64,000 bases of DNA, taken from assembly GCF_051401765.1 (NCBI RefSeq), contig NC_135064.1, forward strand, positions 25,456,001 to 25,520,000, written 5' to 3'. The stretch comes from Calliopsis andreniformis (lineage: Eukaryota > Arthropoda > Insecta > Hymenoptera > Andrenidae). Below the pieces are notes generated by a model. The model was given only the letters and a program-made list of their open reading frames with translations. It did no database searches and was not told the origin of the DNA. Shown here piece after piece: positions 1 to 12,460 of this stretch (its first letter is position 1; every line of letters begins with the position of its first letter). A program made the translations under genes and the position numbers.

Positions 1-1296
1 GTGTTACAACGCTCTTTATAGGTAGAATCGAGTAGAGTTTCTCGTATCTCGCAGTAGCCTTTGATTCTAAATTCATCTACTCTGAACTGAAACTACACAA
101 TGGACGAGGTTCTACGTGAATTTTAGTTGTAAAAACTGGCTCTAAAATAGGGGCTGTTTAAGAGGAAGTAATGCCAAGTTTTACGTGCGACTCTCACGAA
201 ATTAGGTTTTAAAATTGCACGATGCTGGAACCTGGGGCTGTAAAAAATATTGTGGCGGGAAACTTAGTAATATTAATCTCGTGAATGCTCGTTGTACCTA
301 CGCTTCCTGTATCTACTTCAGTTTGAATAACATTCTGCCCTAGTAACTAGATCATTCTATAATAAAACATACGAATCCCAATAAGTACCTACAAATTTAT
401 TTGCATTTTTCTAATCGTGTTAAATGAGAGTCGACTAAATTCATAGAAAAAAGTCTACCTTTACTGGAGCAATAATTTGCATCATTTCTAGGTGACATAA
501 ACAAGTTCAGTTAACAGTTTGGCAGTCGCAGAGTATCTACAAGACAAAGGGAAATAGCTTGAGACTTGTCTTTTCAAAGCCTCTGAAGGGATAAACGAAT
601 TTTTTTGCTTAATGTTTAACCATCTTTTCGTTCGTCGAGCTGAACGTTCGCGAGCAGCGCCGAATGGTTCTCGATCATTCGAGAAACTTGCCATTTAGAT
701 CCTCTCGGGCGACGCCTTTTGCGCTCCCATTTCTTCGATGCACTTTCTTCGCTGATCTCCGTGAAAGTCGAGAGCGAATTACGCCGCGGCGAAACCTCCC
801 GTCGAATTAGAACCCATCCAGAACGACGGATCTCTCGAGGAATTCTTTTCCTGTCGACGCTTTGTTCGCCCTCTTCGCGTAATAATTAATCCGCGTACCT
901 AGCAGCGTAATTAGGAGGATTATAGCATTGAACGCTTATTTGCGAAAGTAGGACGAGCTTTTTATTAACCCAAAAACAGGAGCCTCGCACAGTTACGCAC
1001 TGTGTTGAAACCTGCGCGACATTACCGAGATAAGCGAGAATCTATGGGCAGAATGTTTAGCAGAACTTTCTTTAAAATAACATTTAGACTGAAATTTTCA
1101 AATATTTGAATATTTAAATTTTCAGTGCAACATCCATCATCAGTAGAGCAGTCATTAATTCTGTTCACGACAAATTCAAGGCAAATAATATTTTTATCAA
1201 TATTAGTCGATAAATGTATAGAATGAAGTAAGTAAGTTTAGTAAAAAAGTAAGTAATGTTTCATCCTAACAGTGTCTAGATATAATCAATTACATA

Positions 1297-1490
1297 CAGG
1301 GTGGTCCACTTATGCAAGGTCACAAAAAATATATGGCGACACAAAAAATATTTTACATGCAATTTGGATGTTATCGAGGAACCAATATACTGCAAGGAAT
1401 ACATTTTTTCAAAGTTTCAAATAAAATATTTATTATACCACCACAATTGGAACAGATATGTAGGCGGTGTTATAGAAGTGGAGCACCCTG
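1297..1490. mobile_element. Tc1/mariner-type MITE, 194 bp
   Basis: The two ends form a terminal inverted repeat beginning CAGGGTG(G/C)TCCACTT, matching at 15 of 16 positions, and both sides are flanked by a TA dinucleotide (1295-1296 and 1491-1492). The TA duplication and the GGGTG-type terminus fit non-autonomous Tc1/mariner elements common in insect genomes. The interior is AT-rich and has no transposase; short open frames across it are not genes. Confidence 0.75.
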
Positions 1491-1539
1491 TATACCTAGC
1501 ATTTACGATCAGAATGACACGAAATTAGAGTCACTCTCC

Positions 1540-2430
1540 ATCAATGCTTCTCGACCCCTCTCATTTTCGGGTCCTGAGCTTGCCCCAGCTTGAAATCGAC
1601 GCCAAACAGAAGAAGGAAGGCCGCCGATGCTTCTGCCACGAAGAAATTTCCGCATCGAGCAGTCTGCACGGCCTCGTCGAATTTCGGTGGCTTTCAGGGC
1701 TTTCGAAAAAGATAAAAAAGAAAAGGAGAAAGATTGATGTCGAGCGTGGTTTCCGCGGTCGATCCATCCGCGTCCCCGTAACATCGTTCCTGGACGAAAT
1801 TTTCGTGCCCGCCGCGGAGTTTACGCTTCGGCCGTGGGGTGAAGAAGCAGTTTTTCCCGACGTTAACATTTCCAGTCGCGGTGTTTCTGAGCGACGAGCG
1901 TCAGCCGAGCGTGTGCGTCCAGAGAGGCTAAGCGAGACAGATAGAGGAAAAAAGGAAAGGATGAAAAGAGAAAAAGGGAGACGGAAAGAGAGGAAGGCGT
2001 ACGCAAATCCGAGCGAGCTTGCGCTGTCTTCGTCGGTTCGCGGGAAAAAGAGAGCATCGAACACGCTGGCGAGCGAGGAGGAGGGCGTAACGAAACGAGG
2101 GTGGAGAGGAGGGAAAAAAGGACAGTTTCGACTGGGTAGCTCAGAGCGTGCGGAAGAATGGGGGTGGTACGTCTGCAAAAATAAAAAAAGAAAGGAAAGA
2201 GAACCGTGCCCAATTTCACCGCTGAATTGTTACGAAACTCGGCTGTTTGTCCCCGGTTCAGTGTAATCTGCCGTTCAATTTTCATTACCGCGATTTGTTT
2301 CTGGACTACGTTGCCTTCGGCCCGGCTTTCGAGGGCATTTTTGCGCGACTTCGATCTCGTTTGCTGGACACAAATGGGACGCTTCCGATGGCCATGGGAG
2401 AGTAGCGAAGGGAAGGTTCTTGAATCAAAG
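1540..2430. other. CpG- and purine-rich intron block
   Basis: This block is much richer in G, C and CpG than its flanks, and 1930-2210 is strongly purine-biased on the plus strand. Because stop codons are rare in such sequence, long frames open on both strands (up to 240 codons). Their products are Lys/Arg/Glu-rich or Ser/Pro-rich low-complexity chains without family resemblance. A regulatory role is possible but not shown. Confidence 0.4.
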
Positions 2431-2752
2431 TCCATGCGATTTTCAATGGTATGTGAACGCGATCCAGTGGTGTGTGGGATGTGTGAGCTGTATAGAATGA
2501 TTTGTGTTTTTTAGGTTTGCTGCAGATGCAGAGAACGGTGGAGAGAAAAGTAAACTGAAATGAAAATATTTTAATATTCGAACTTTCAAATCCTGAATTA
2601 AATTATTGCTGCCTTTCTGATTCAACCTAATGCTGAACTACACTGGTCAAAAAAATGATGGCATAGAACAATTTTGAGCAAAAATTGGCCAAATTTCAGT
2701 GGCGATAACTCTGCGAAAAATCATCGAAGGATCATGATCTTTTTTTTTAAAT

Positions 2753-3322
2753 TGAAGCTTGAAATCTTAACTTTAAGATACTGTGCCTTAATTTTAAGTT
2801 TAGTGCATCTTGACTACTGTAGCACCTTAAATCTGAAGACATGTTTATGGTATTGAAAATTCCAAAATTTGGCGAAATGCATGGGGTTTCTAGAACTTTT
2901 TTCGGAGATAACGCTTGCAGGGGCATAAAATATAATCTTTCCCCTTTAATTTAAAAAAAAGATCAAGTCGCTACGATTTTTTTTCACAAAGTTACAGCAT
3001 TTCAAAGTAAGCCCTGCATTTTGTCATATGTTAGCACTAGCCGACGTGCTGCAAAAGTGCAAGGGTTACTTTGAAGTCCTGTAACTTAGCGAAAAAAAAT
3101 CGCAGCGATTTGATTCTTTTTTTAAATTAACGGGGAAGGTTCGAACATTATGCTCCTGTGAATAGTATCCCCGAAAAAAATTTTTCCAAGTCTGTACATC
3201 CCGTCAAAATTGGCAGTTTTCAATACGATAAACATGCCTTCATATTTAAGGTGCTACAGTAGTAGAAGTGCTTTAAGCTTAAAATTCATACATAGCTTCT
3301 TAAACCTAAGACTTCCAGCTTA
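2753..3322. repeat. Long-arm foldback (imperfect inverted repeat)
   Basis: Two arms of roughly 280 bases face each other around a short centre near 3037-3050. Matching landmarks include CTACTGTAGCACCTTAAAT at 2814-2832 with its reverse complement near 3246-3265, and a GATTTTTTTTC-type tract with its partner at 3090-3100. The arms also share TTCAAAGTAA-type sequence next to the loop. Identity is imperfect, with many substitutions and small gaps. A degenerate copy of part of the arm precedes the left arm (about 2700-2750). No coding capacity or clear target-site duplication is visible. It may be a foldback transposon or a hairpin-RNA source; transcription as part of the mam pre-mRNA would make a long double-stranded stem. 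Confidence 0.75.
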
Positions 3323-3329
3323 CTAACTA

Positions 3330-6300
3330 CAAAAATTGAAGCATACTGTATGGAGTCGCATACCGATTTTTCAAAGCATAATTTTCGATATTTCATGAAC
3401 CAAATACCTAGTGATAACTTAACATTCATTTCATGATTGTTAAAAAAAAAGAGAGAAAAAAAGCAGTTTAATCTAAGCCCAGACACATTTTAGCAAGCCC
3501 CTTCTCTATTCCCCAATTGAAAATCATTGAACTCGAACACCCACGTTCCTAGCCTCCCGTTTGTCTATCATCAGGGACGTCGAAAATCGCGGCGACCGCA
3601 GCATCGATTGCAATCAGGCCAGAGTTTAACGCGCAATCCTACCTGCAATCTATTAAGCGGCCTGTGGAAAAAAGGTCTTCCCTAGCGAATTCGCGTCATC
3701 GATGTCAGAGTCGGGTCCCGGTTTCCACCTGGGGATCGTTATCACTCGCTGTCCCGCTGTTCGTTAAAATATTCGCGAGCGCAGACGCGCGGCCGATACT
3801 AACGAGAACTTCTAACGATGCAATTAAGGCGCATCGGCAGGTGGACCGATGCAACCTATTCCTCGCTGCTCCAGCGCCCGTGACCTCTGCGCGCGCTCCT
3901 TTTAACCTCTGTTTCGGAGGTCAACCACGCACCTGTATGGTCTTCCTTATAAAGCTAGATTTCCGGGATGTTGATAACGAGGCGGTTGCACGCATCGCCC
4001 ACCGATTAATACGCGTTTGCTCTCGTCGAGTCACGGAAGACGTTCGTAAATTATAATCGTTAGAGACATTGCAGCTCGGCTCCTGTGGTTTAATGGTCCA
4101 TATTGAACCGAGCTGATATTCTTTATTATACATTCCTGGGCATAGGTATTTGGACACTTCCACATTATTGTAAACTCATAGAATACTTACACGTTGTTAC
4201 TTATAGTAGCTGTTATTAACCCTTGGACGGTGAACGCTGGGTCAAAAGCGACCTTGAGTCCGCTGGCACTGCACGTGAATGTAAAGCAGTGCACTGTTCG
4301 AGGGCTAAATGTTATTCTCTTCAGTATTTGTAAACCATGTATGAGATGAGGTTTGTAGCTAAATATATATCACAGATATATCACAAATTTATGAAATACT
4401 TATGCACGGTAGTGTATGTCTATTATATTGAACTTTGCAGGAATTTAACTTTAACTAAATTTGGTTTGAACTTCTCCTTTTTGATAGAGGATAATATCCA
4501 TATAATATTGTAAGAGGAACTGTGCTACCCACGAACAGGTGTCCCTCCCACACGGGGACTCCCACTCGGAGTCATTAAAAATACCGTGACATTTCAGGGG
4601 AGATTCATGCGAATCCGCTTGATACAGTTTGGTAGCACAAATTGGAGATAGTGGGCGGCGATGTGACTTTTAACCCACGCTAAATATTTAAATTATACCT
4701 ACCACCGTGCAATTTTGTTGGAAATACGGAGTATGGGTTTGAGCTTGAATAATAACTCGTTCAATTATCTAAGGAAGACATGTAGGTACGTATATGTACA
4801 GTATCGACCAAAAATATAGGATCTCACCCATACAGCTAGTAAAAGAGTAGATACAAATTGCTGCTGGAAATTTGGAAATAAAAAAGCCACCATATTAAAT
4901 ACAGATAAAAACTAAAAGGACTTGTCCACATTAAATAATAGAATAGAAAGTAATAAGAAGTCAGGCAGTCTCATACTTCTGGCCAGCACTGCATGTATGT
5001 ACTAGTAACGACTACAATAAAAATATAAAAGCAATAGTCAAAAGATACTCCTAAAAAGATTTTCTTAATCCACTTTAAACCCTTACTCTCTGAAAAGCTA
5101 CACTTTCGAACCATTAATATCTCAAACGTAGTTTATCGACTGGAACTATCCTTTCACCACGAATTCTTCGATTATCCTCGCATAATACAATTTCTCCGCA
5201 TCTTCAGCTTTTACTATGATACATTAACTCCGTGAACCACATTTTCATAATAATAGCTATAACTCTACACAGTAATCAATTTAACTGGAAACCTCCTAAT
5301 GAGCGTTGGCAGCACTTCCAATGCTAACTTCATTTAGAACAAATGCTGTTAACATTCTGAGCGTTTCCAGATAAACTGATCACCCTGTACATTTCCACGT
5401 TTAAAGTCGCAAACGAAACCCCAAATAAATCCAGAAACAGAAGAGCCCCTCGAGTATTCCCGATCTTTCTAAAATCGCACACGCGATGGTATCGATGCGA
5501 TCTCGAGAGGGCGGATGTCCAGCGACGACAATAAAGGGCAAGCGTCCCGAAACGCGTGCAAAGCACGGGGCAGCCATCCGACACGGCTTGTTCCCCCAAA
5601 TAATTGCGCGACGGCGGTAAAGTCCGTGAAAGCGGGTCGGTAAGTTATGAATCGTCGCTAATGCACGCCGCTTATAATAATTCCAGTATATTAATAACGT
5701 CACCGACGTCGTCGGCTCGTTGCACCTGCATTATCAGATTACACGTGCAGCTGCCCGGGGATCGTGCTACACTTTACGAGCAGTTTACGCGCAACGCACC
5801 GTGGCGACGCTTCCACTAAATTATGTCTAAGACGGGCAGAGCTTCGATTCGTATCGCGACCATCGTGAACTCGAGGAATTCAGCGTCGTGATGCTAGACG
5901 CTGACGACTCGTACAGTGGCATATCGTTCCAAGTAGTGGTTCCCAGAAAGAGATTTTAGGGAATTAAACATTTTAGTACGCACTCGTGGTATTTGGATTG
6001 GTGCACGTGTAGATATAGAGTTGAAGCGAAAATATCGGTCACTGTGGCTACGAATACATGGCGAATTTTACGAATTGAGAACAGTCGAAAGCTCACAGGG
6101 CCTGTCATGGGTTTCGTTCAAACGATTCTATTGATTAGATTGATGATGGATCTGTGATAGGGGTGAACAGTCGACGATTGCCTATGTCCCTCTCAAGATT
6201 GATTTCTGGCAGTTTAGAACCATTTTCAGAGGTGGTATACAGAGTGGGCGGTATGATATTATCTTCTTGATTTACGCCAACGTTATTGTCTACAGCGGAG

Positions 6301-6525
6301 ATAATGAAGAATGGAAGTTGAACGATTTCGAAGGGCATATATTCTAATGTTATTAATTTTTTTGTAGGTAGACACGCAAAGGTCTACTAAAGGTCTAGGA
6401 CACGTGAAGGTTAAACTAATTTTCTTAAATGGAATCGCGAAAAAGTGGGAATCCATTTATGACGAGAGGAAACAGATTAATCAAAGTCGAATAATATCTA
6501 AATTCAGATTATCCTAATCCACATA
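3330..6525. other. Intron segment without recognised gene
   Basis: Apart from the mini-MITE at 4216-4308, this is mixed AT-rich intronic DNA with a more CpG-rich patch at about 3540-4060 and another at 5450-5820. A lone CACCCTGTA at 5381-5389 resembles one end of the Tc1-type MITE family but has no partner. The open frames seen are short and without family features. Confidence 0.4.
4216..4308. mobile_element. piggyBac-like mini-MITE
   Basis: The left end reads TTAA-CCCTTGGACGGTGAAC and the right end, inverted, reads TTAG-CCCTCGAACAGTGCAC. This gives a similar ~16-base terminal repeat inside a TTAA or one-base-changed TTAA flank, as expected for piggyBac-type insertion. The interior contains a GCACTGC/GCAGTGC hairpin and nothing coding. 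The element is very short (~93 bp), so a degraded remnant is also possible. Confidence 0.5.
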
Positions 6526-6779
6526 GAGGGTGTTCAATAACAGGTGACAGAAAATTTAAGGAATGATTCTAAAATGTCAAAATAGGAAGAAAATCGAAAC
6601 TTATGAAACTGCGTTTAAGGCTGTTTCAAAATGAAATGTGTCTGCCTCAGGGCTTATTCTACTGTCGATGTGCATTACTCAGGTCAGACACAGAGAAATC
6701 AGTAGAATAAGTTCCAGGTCAGACACACTTCAATTTCGTTACGCCTTAAAATTTCTGACACCTGTCGCCGAACACCCTT
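6526..6779. mobile_element. Tc1/mariner-type MITE, 254 bp
   Basis: Ends share an inverted repeat of about 35 bases, AGGGTGTTC...ACAGGTG(A/T)CAGAAA...TTTAAGG, flanked by TA on both sides. Inside is a second inverted pair built on GTGTCTG...TTATTCTACTG and its complement CAGTAGAATAA...CAGACAC. The whole element could fold into one extended hairpin. There is no transposase frame. This is a non-autonomous insertion; the GGGTGTTCGGCGACAGGTG terminus is of a kind often seen in hymenopteran genomes, from memory. Confidence 0.8.
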
Positions 6780-9700
6780 TACCTATCAACGAAGATAATA
6801 ATTAAGACCCCTATGTAATTACAAGACGCACGTACCTGAATAAAGAGCGAGCATATCAAGATCTCGACTCGAAAACTTAAAAAAAATGTTACGTCACGAC
6901 ATTGCTCGAGCGTACATTTCGAAAATGCAGCGATACTCAGAAGTCACGAAAAAAGCAGCGACGAGAAAGTCGCAGTGGCAAAGTGCAGCACGGCGACTGA
7001 AAAACCGTGGACGATACCATAAAATATCCAACGAACGGTACACATCGTGGTTCGGTCTGTGCTCAACGACGAGACCAGCGGAGACCGCATTATGAAAATG
7101 CATCCGTCAGGCCTGATATTTCATGAATGATATCGCGACCTCGCGTGAGACGTTTGCTACTCACGGTTCGCCGTAAACCAGGCACCGACGTGGTACCAGG
7201 TCTCAGGAGTGCTTTCGTAAGGATACTCGTCGGACCACTCGAGAATGTTGCGTATTGATTAAGATTCTCGTCTCCGGACGTGTTGTCTGTCGCATAACTC
7301 TTTCGTCTTTCCTATTCTTCGTTCGTATGCTTGTCGATAAGAATGATTGTTGCTGGATGAACGATTTGCATGAGTGGGGTGTGATTGAAATGTGTTTAGG
7401 TGAATGTCGAAGAGTTTCGTGTCACTGTTTAGATTAAGTATTGAGTGTGAGAGTTTTCGGAGAATGCGTAGTGTAGTTTAGAACCAGGGATGCAGGGCTT
7501 GGATGTGTGATGTGAATCTTTAAGAAAATGAAGAGCACAGGCACAGTTTCTTAAATTCCTTCGATATTTCACGAGGGAGCCCAGAGAAAGTCAAGAAGCT
7601 GGTCCTAATCAGACCACTATATTAAGATACGAGGAAGGGAATCCTTATTGGCACGTTCTCAGATAAACGTCAGAGGAGAGAAGGAAAATAACGTTTTAGT
7701 CAGAGGGAACTGTAAAAGAGTATTTCGGAATCCCCTGTCGTCGCCTAGTGGAATATCGACAGGAGAGCACTATCGATGATAGGACCTGCCTATACGCGAT
7801 AACGCGAATTTTGTGACCTCGATAGTCACCGAACAAGAATGGAAAACTCTTTGTATTAGCTGAGAAAATTGTACGCTCCTGGGTGTTTTAGGAAACCTCT
7901 GTGTTCATGGATTCCCCTTTTATCGATGCCCCTGCAAACAGCGAACAATCGCACGGTGTATTACGCATTAACGGGAGTTACAAAGATTGGAATAAAATTA
8001 CGAGAATGTACGCACAGCGAGCGGCTCTGTAAATTAATTTGCATCTAACTGGACGTTACGGCGCGACAAAATGCGTATACAACAGCTCCAGGGAATCGTT
8101 AAAATTGCTGCGCGTAATATCACTGAAATTTCCTGTAATCTATGCGCTCGATTGTAAATTATTGGAACACCAATGCGTGAAGTATGGCTGAAAATAATTT
8201 TGTCTTTTGTTGGAAACATTTGTAATTCGAATTTAAAATTTCAATTTCAATGTTCCTCTGAGCATCACCATTATGCGAATATCCCTGCTGTAGCACCCAT
8301 TTTAGTATTTTCCCGCAATAAATGATGTATTTAACACTTGCCAAAAATAATCACTTTAAAAAATAAAAATTCAGTTTTGTCAAACTTCGCCTAATTTAAC
8401 CTAATTTCGATAGGAATCAATTCGGATCTCCCGTCTCATTTACGTTATTCTGAGAATGATCTGCGAATCTCCAATTTCTTATTTCTTATTCCAGACTGCT
8501 CTTCTCCTCCTTGAAATGATCGACACGCAGTTAGTCTCGGTACATGCGATAAGTCGCGTCCACCCAGCAATTTCAACGTTGCAAGCCAGCAAGGACGAAA
8601 TTAGCTTGGGATTGCACCGCATTCTCCGTCTCCACGCGCAGGAACGATCATCCTCGAAGTAAGGTGGAATCGCGAGAGCGTGGTTGCGTGCGGGCAACGT
8701 TTCAGCGTTGCCCCACAATGGCCAGGATATTACGACAAAATGGACAGGCCGAGGTTTCTTTCTCAACAGCCTTTCCACCCGTGTCGCCAATTGCAAACGA
8801 GGTCAATGTTTACAGCGTCGAACATCTGAGAGCGGAGACGCGGTTACGCCTTTACGTGTCCTCCTTGCATCGAAAAGACGCGAGACAAAGAAATGAATTT
8901 GGAGCATGGCGAACTCGTAATAAAATGAAACCACTGGTACCTTCGATATCTGCTTTGATTACTGAACCTTTGCCTTCCTGTAAGTACTCATGAATTTATC
9001 AATTAAGACAGAACAGTCTTGCACGCTTAAATTCTAATAGAGTTATTATATCTAATTCCAATAACTCAGCTTCACTCATTATCGCGAGGATCAGCTAATA
9101 ACCCAAAGCTATAAAAGCCTACTCGAACTTGAGCCTTTTCTTGGAACAAATCTCAACCTGTTACGCTAGAATTCCAATACTGACCCCAAGTCTATTGCAA
9201 TTGAAGCGTGTATTACTGCATTCTGAAGCGTTCCTACATTAACCCTCGGAAGGCGAATGGTTTTCGTCGAATACAGACGAATACAGGATGACTTTATCCC
9301 ATACTAGAATTTCTATTGCATACTAGGTTTTGGGAAATAGCCCACGCTATTTCCATCGCAAGGTTCTTGCTACATCAGCCGAGGAATAAAAGCACAGATA
9401 AAATTCAGCAATGATCACTTGAACGGCCAGGTGATTCACAGCCTGTTAGCAACCGATTCGAATGAATCTTCGTCGGGACCGAGCAGGACCAGGCCGAATT
9501 CAGGTTATCTTCCGCGTCAAGTAGAAAGCTCGACGACTGTTCAGCCGAGGCAACGCGCGCGGATCGCGATCAGCCACAAATCTGCGACGAATTGCGCCCG
9601 ATCCCCAGCTATTCGCGCGTTCTGTCGGCCTTTGAATCCGCGAGACTGCCAGGGACGAAAATAAAGTAATTGCGGCTCTCTGACGCGGTAGGTTTCGACG

Positions 9701-11018
9701 AATGGCTGTCGCGCCAGGTCCTGCTCTATACCTCGCTTTTCCACCCTCGCTCTATCCAGATTTTCCCCTGTCGTCCGGCTGTCGAAGAGGACAGAGGACC
9801 GACGAAAACCCACAACGTCGGTGGAGGCTCGAACAGAGAACGATGGGGACATAGGACAGGCGGATCATGGCATCATGGCTGAATGCGTCGATGGAGGCCT
9901 CTGTGTATGCGTTCGCCATCTCTGATACGTCGGGACGTATCTGGACGTAGCCACTCCGCGCTGAGATGGAAGCCATCGTTAGCGAGCGTGAAGTAACCCG
10001 ACGCCGAATCCTTCGGAAGGAAAAAGGCGATGTGGGTGGTGACGGTGGAGTAAAATTAAGTGGACTTTCGAAGTCGTTCCTGACACGTTGTAAGTTACAT
10101 TAAATATGTTCTCTGTTATTGGATACAGTATTTCTGGACTTACTTTTGATACAATAAATTAGGAGATCCCTTGAAAGGAACACTTTTTTAAAGCCAAATA
10201 GAATGATGACATTTTATTTTGTAAATGAATTTAAGATATATTCGAGTAAATCAAAGGCAACAGACAATAAGGAATTTTTTAGGGAATATCTACCCCTAAG
10301 AATTCTGATTTTATCTTTTGAAATTATGCGCGAATTTAAGAGAAACTAAGCATACACATATGTACCAGGTTCCTTCAAGAGATTAATTTCTTTTTCGAAT
10401 ACTTTTAGTATTTAAATTAATAATTCCATTAATGCCTAGTGGAAAGGAGTGGCAACTGCTTTTTCTTCTCTTCTACGTCTATCCTTCCTCTGATAAATTG
10501 GGAGTAGAGAAATCGAACGAAAGCTCTGGCCATACGACGTTGATTACACTTGATTCATATTTATCGCTGACGACCGACTCTTTGTCCCGCGACAAGGGTT
10601 TTCTACCCCCTTCACACACTTTCCACTATGAATCAATGTTTAGCCTTTGAATGAAGGATTGAGTAGGGTCACGAATATTTCATAAATGTGAATACAAATT
10701 TTGTTGAGAATTCTCGGGAAATGAAATGATATCATCGAAACAATATGACTCGGGAAAAATCTATCGCAAGAAATAATCTAATTTTTAAAAATCTGTATGT
10801 AACATAATCAAGTAACTAAAAAATGTATTAAAAATTGGGTAAAATTGGTGCTAACAATGGGGATGAATTAGGGATACCGACGGTATCGCGTTAATTGCAA
10901 ATGATCGATCCTGAAATACCATCGCCCAATTGGCGAACAGTGCATAGTGCTATTAGGTGCACAGCATGAAAATGGCAGTTTGTAAAATACGTAAAACATA
11001 AATATTCCCCATTGCCTG
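6780..11018. other. Intron segment without recognised gene
   Basis: Mixed DNA with CpG-richer patches near 6890-7100, 8560-8900 and 9440-9990 and AT-rich DNA between 10080 and 11018. A lone TTAACCCTCGGAAGG at 9239-9253 resembles piggyBac-type ends but has no partner. Nothing coding is supported; overlapping open frames on both strands in the CpG-rich patches look like compositional by-products. Confidence 0.4.
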
Positions 11019-11060
11019 TATTGGGAGGGTAGGACAACGTTATTGGGCACACTCCCAATA
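11019..11060. repeat. Short perfect inverted repeat
   Basis: TATTGGGAG at 11019-11027 is the exact reverse complement of CTCCCAATA at 11052-11060, with a 24-base spacer. It lies in AT-rich DNA with no gene nearby. It could be a transposon-end relic or chance. Confidence 0.4.
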
Positions 11061-11639
11061 GCCGAATATCGGACTATAATTAACCCCTATTCTTTGCATG
11101 AATTAATCCCTGCTATCCATGCAAATCCGAGAGAGAATTCATGCTCATAGGTAAACCATCTGAAATAACGCCCTCCTATAATAAAGAAAAAAGATTCCAC
11201 GCAATTCATTTTATTGCTTCTACTATCTTTAGATTACTTACAAGAAACTTAAAAAAAAATAAAGAAAAACATCAGAAAAGAAAAGCAAAGTACCACAGTT
11301 GCAAAAAGTTTTATTTCACGAATTTTCTAAAATACTCTCCAGGTCATTTCTTAATTCCCAGTAGTAAAATTCCATGAAAAGAAATCCCTACGACGCATGC
11401 GCAACTGGAGCTCCTTCAACAATTTCGCGCGGCACGGGGGCCACAGAATCTCCATTAAAACTCAAAAAACACATGCAACCCCATTCACCCACGTCCACAT
11501 AAATTCCCTAATCCATCGGAGGCAAATTCTTCCCAAAGTCTCCGAAGATTCGCGATCATTTTGGCAGGCGTTCGAGGCACGCGGGCGTCGTAGCGTGCCC
11601 GCCATACCGAAAATATCAATATGCGCGGAACGACTCGAC

Positions 11640-12460
11640 CGGTGATACAGGAAGCTGACTCACACGCTCGCGTGTGGTTGCGCGCGCGCACGTCCAACAG
11701 TATTGCACACGCATTTGCACGTTCTCTCTCGAGTTCCCCCTCGAACTTCCCCGACTCGCCTACTGCGCGCAGCGCAACCCCCTCTGGAGCCCCACCAGCG
11801 CGACTCACCCCCTCTAGCCAGCCCACCACCACCGTCCACGCTTCCGCCCCTCTCGCTGGACTGCCCCACCACGACAGCCTCCCCACTTTCCTTCCCTCGC
11901 TCTGTCTCTTTCGACAGTCCCACCTGCGGTGAACAACACCGAGTCCTTGTCTATGAACTCGCGAGTTCGTCGACAGGGAAGGGCCACGGGGCGACAAGGG
12001 GCGACCAGGGGCCGACCAGGGGGCGACAGAGGGACGACAGGGGGGCATCGAAGGGCGACGACGAGGGGAAGGTGGAAGGAGAGAGAGAAGGATACGCAGA
12101 GGCTGCCGTCGGAGGCTCTACCGCTACCTTTCCGCATATCCTTTCTCCGTGCAGCGGCCGTACAGCGCGCGCCGATTTACCAGGGAGGAAACCTGCCAGG
12201 CCTATCTCGCAGAGTACCCACTCGACTCGGCCCGCTGTACTTATCGCGTTGTTACGCCGCTGCCGGAGCTACGGGGAACGCGGCACTCTGGCCCGAGCGA
12301 AAGCCTCCAGGCGTGCCTCCACTCGGCGAACCTTGCCTCGCGCTCTGCCTCGCGCTCTGCCTCGCGCTCTGCCTCGCCTTCGATCGTTCCGAAGGAACGC
12401 CACTGGGAACACGACGAGGAAATTGTCGGCGAAATTCCCCCCTCGAAAACGCCGCAAGAG
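11640..12460. other. CpG-rich block with degenerate G/C repeats
   Basis: A sharply bounded GC- and CpG-rich block. Pyrimidine-rich sequence (11700-11930) is followed by a GGGCGAC/GGGGCGACAGG-type degenerate repeat (11988-12060) and a 12-bp tandem repeat (12335-12377). Several overlapping frames over 100 codons exist on both strands (the longest, 261 codons, is Pro/Ser/Arg-rich) but none has family resemblance. A regulatory island or a non-coding transcript start is the most it could suggest. Confidence 0.4.
12335..12377 (+). repeat. 12-bp tandem repeat, 3.6 copies
   Basis: The unit GCCTCGCGCTCT is repeated three times without change, followed by a partial fourth copy. The perfect copies suggest recent expansion. 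Because the unit is a multiple of three, it leaves long frames open on both strands. Confidence 0.85.

Noticed and set aside
1301..1593. Two overlapping frames of 75 and 93 codons
   Set aside because: They lie across the Tc1-type MITE and its flank and do not encode a transposase.
1544..2266. 240-codon plus-strand frame
   Set aside because: Lys/Arg/Glu-rich low-complexity product of a purine-biased CpG-rich block; equally long frames lie antisense, with no family resemblance.
5381..5389. Lone CACCCTGTA resembling a MITE end
   Set aside because: No partner end of opposite orientation at a plausible distance.
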